Assembly (NCBI GenBank): GCA_945632055.1
Contig: CALZCU010000100.1
Coordinates: 1-5,101, forward strand
DNA: 5,101 nt
Direction: 5' to 3'
Source of the DNA: an uncultured Ruminococcus sp.
GTDB lineage: Bacteria; Bacillota; Clostridia; Oscillospirales; Acutalibacteraceae
This document shows, piece by piece, positions 4,292 through 5,101 of the stretch; the stretch's first letter is position 1; every line of letters begins with the position of its first letter. Below the pieces are notes generated by a model. It searched no databases. It was not told the origin of the DNA and worked only from the letters and a program-made list of their open reading frames with translations. The translations under genes were made by a program, and so were the position numbers.

Positions 4292-5101
4292 CTTCTTGAT
4301 TTTTGAGAGTGGGGTAGAGTCAGCCGCTTTTTTCATTTGTTCAGAGCTTAAATGAGTGTATATTTCAGTTGTAGCCAGATTTTCGTGGCCTAACACTTCC
4401 TTTAAAACCCTGACATCAACTCCGCCGTGCTGATACATAAGAGTTGCTGCTGTGTGTCGAAGCTTGTGACAGGAATAGCCCTGTGCGTCAAGACCAATCT
4501 TAGCGAGATACTTATACACCATAGCCTGAATCGTTTTAACTGACATTCTGCGGTGATTTCTGCTGATAAATAAGGCTCTTTTATCCTTGACATCATCAAC
4601 AGGACGAACCTTCATATAATCGTTAATAGCTTCCACACACGCATCATTCAAATAAACAACCCTTTCTTTGTTTCCTTTACCGAGAACTCTCAGAGTGTTA
4701 TCGTTGCGAATATCGGTGTAATTAAGTCCAGCCATTTCTGAAACTCTAAGACCGCAATTGAGGAATAGGGTAATTATTGCATAATCCCGTTCTTTATATT
4801 CACCTTCAACAGCATTAAGAAGCTCAATGCTTTGCTCAAGTGTGAGATATTTGGGCAAGGATTTTTTTTGCTTCGGGACTTCAAGCTCGGTAACAGGATT
4901 GCTGTTTATTAAATGCTTTTTTGAAAATAAATAATTAAAAAAGCCTTTTAAGCTCGAACATTTTCTGGCACGAGCAGCGCTTTGATTGTGCCTGACTCGG
5001 CTGAGATAGTGCATATATTCATAAGCGTCATTCAGAGTGACAGTCCTGATAAGATTAATATCAACATCATCAATTTTAATCTCGTCAAATTCAGTGCCGT
5101 C
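4280..5101 (-). CDS. XerC/XerD-like tyrosine recombinase (N-terminus outside window)
   Basis: A site-specific recombinase of the tyrosine family, which cuts and rejoins DNA through a 3'-phosphotyrosine intermediate. The minus-strand frame ends at TAG 4282-4280 and stays open to the window edge, giving 273 visible residues. The first in-frame ATG (5014-5012) is internal to the core-binding domain, so it is not the true start; perhaps 60 or so residues are missing. Visible residues about 1-75 are the helical core-binding domain (segment RARKCSSLKGFFNYL), and PKYLTLEQSIELL opens the catalytic domain. All catalytic residues are present: R119 (CGLRVSE), K142 (LGKGNKER), H212 and R215 (HKLRH), H239 (LGHE) and nucleophile Y248 (EIYTH, codon 4358-4360). 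The tail is basic (KIKKSRK). It resembles the single Xer-type recombinase common in Clostridia more than phage integrases, but an element-borne role is possible. It converges on the dockerin genes. Confidence 0.95.
   Translation of the reverse strand, partial: DGTEFDEIKIDDVDINLIRTVTLNDAYEYMHYLSRVRHNQSAARARKCSSLKGFFNYLFSKKHLINSNPVTELEVPKQKKSLPKYLTLEQSIELLNAVEGEYKERDYAIITLFLNCGLRVSEMAGLNYTDIRNDNTLRVLGKGNKERVVYLNDACVEAINDYMKVRPVDDVKDKRALFISRNHRRMSVKTIQAMVYKYLAKIGLDAQGYSCHKLRHTAATLMYQHGGVDVRVLKEVLGHENLATTEIYTHLSSEQMKKAADSTPLSKIKKSRK

Noticed and set aside
3986..4306. Plus-strand frame of 106 codons from the end of the second dockerin gene through the repeats
   Set aside because: It starts out of frame inside the dockerin and crosses two terminators. 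Its only internal repeat (NCSKTVGQRRF twice) is the translation of the 96-bp DNA repeat, so it is not a credible gene.
4402..4599. Second minus-strand frame within the recombinase gene
   Set aside because: Out of frame with the recombinase, whose full set of catalytic residues confirms the real frame.

Overview
The window looks like the chromosome of an anaerobic Gram-positive Clostridia member, most likely in or near Ruminococcaceae/Oscillospiraceae. This is inferred from three things: clostridial-type ribosomal protein S2 and EF-Ts with strong Shine-Dalgarno sites, two secreted proteins ending in type I dockerins of the ruminococcal 'DVTAIQRYLAE' style, and a XerC/XerD-like tyrosine recombinase of the kind common in Clostridia. 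I cannot assign a species from the sequence alone.

Layout. Positions 1-150 hold the last 49 codons of an unrecognised plus-strand gene. It is followed by a strong hairpin terminator (185-223), whose descending arm also carries the -35 box of the next promoter (213-240, extended -10). That promoter drives a roughly 100-nt structured leader and the translation operon rpsB (349-1080) - tsf (1123-2034), which closes with a textbook terminator (2053-2085). Next come two tandem paralogous genes (2133-3074 and 3130-4071). Both encode 313-residue exported proteins with an uncharacterised, probably beta-rich N-terminal region and a C-terminal dockerin. They share related leaders, have no terminator between them, and end at a bidirectional terminator (4089-4127). 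A 96-bp-period tandem repeat with its own internal hairpin terminator (4131-4291) then leads into the 3' end of a minus-strand tyrosine recombinase gene (4280-5101), whose N-terminus lies outside the window.

How the parts work together. rpsB and tsf supply the 30S protein S2 and the EF-Tu nucleotide-exchange factor, probably under S2 feedback and growth-rate control. The dockerin proteins should be exported and docked by calcium-dependent binding to cohesins on a scaffoldin, as cellulosome or amylosome components. Their N-terminal regions match no catalytic family I recognise, so they are the main novelty. The recombinase most resembles housekeeping Xer enzymes, although a mobile-element integrase cannot be excluded.

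The most unusual non-coding signals are the 96-bp repeat, which shows a compensatory base-pair change between its copies, and a short motif (TTTTTGCGTWATAGGA) that follows terminator hairpins at three places and brackets the dockerin pair.
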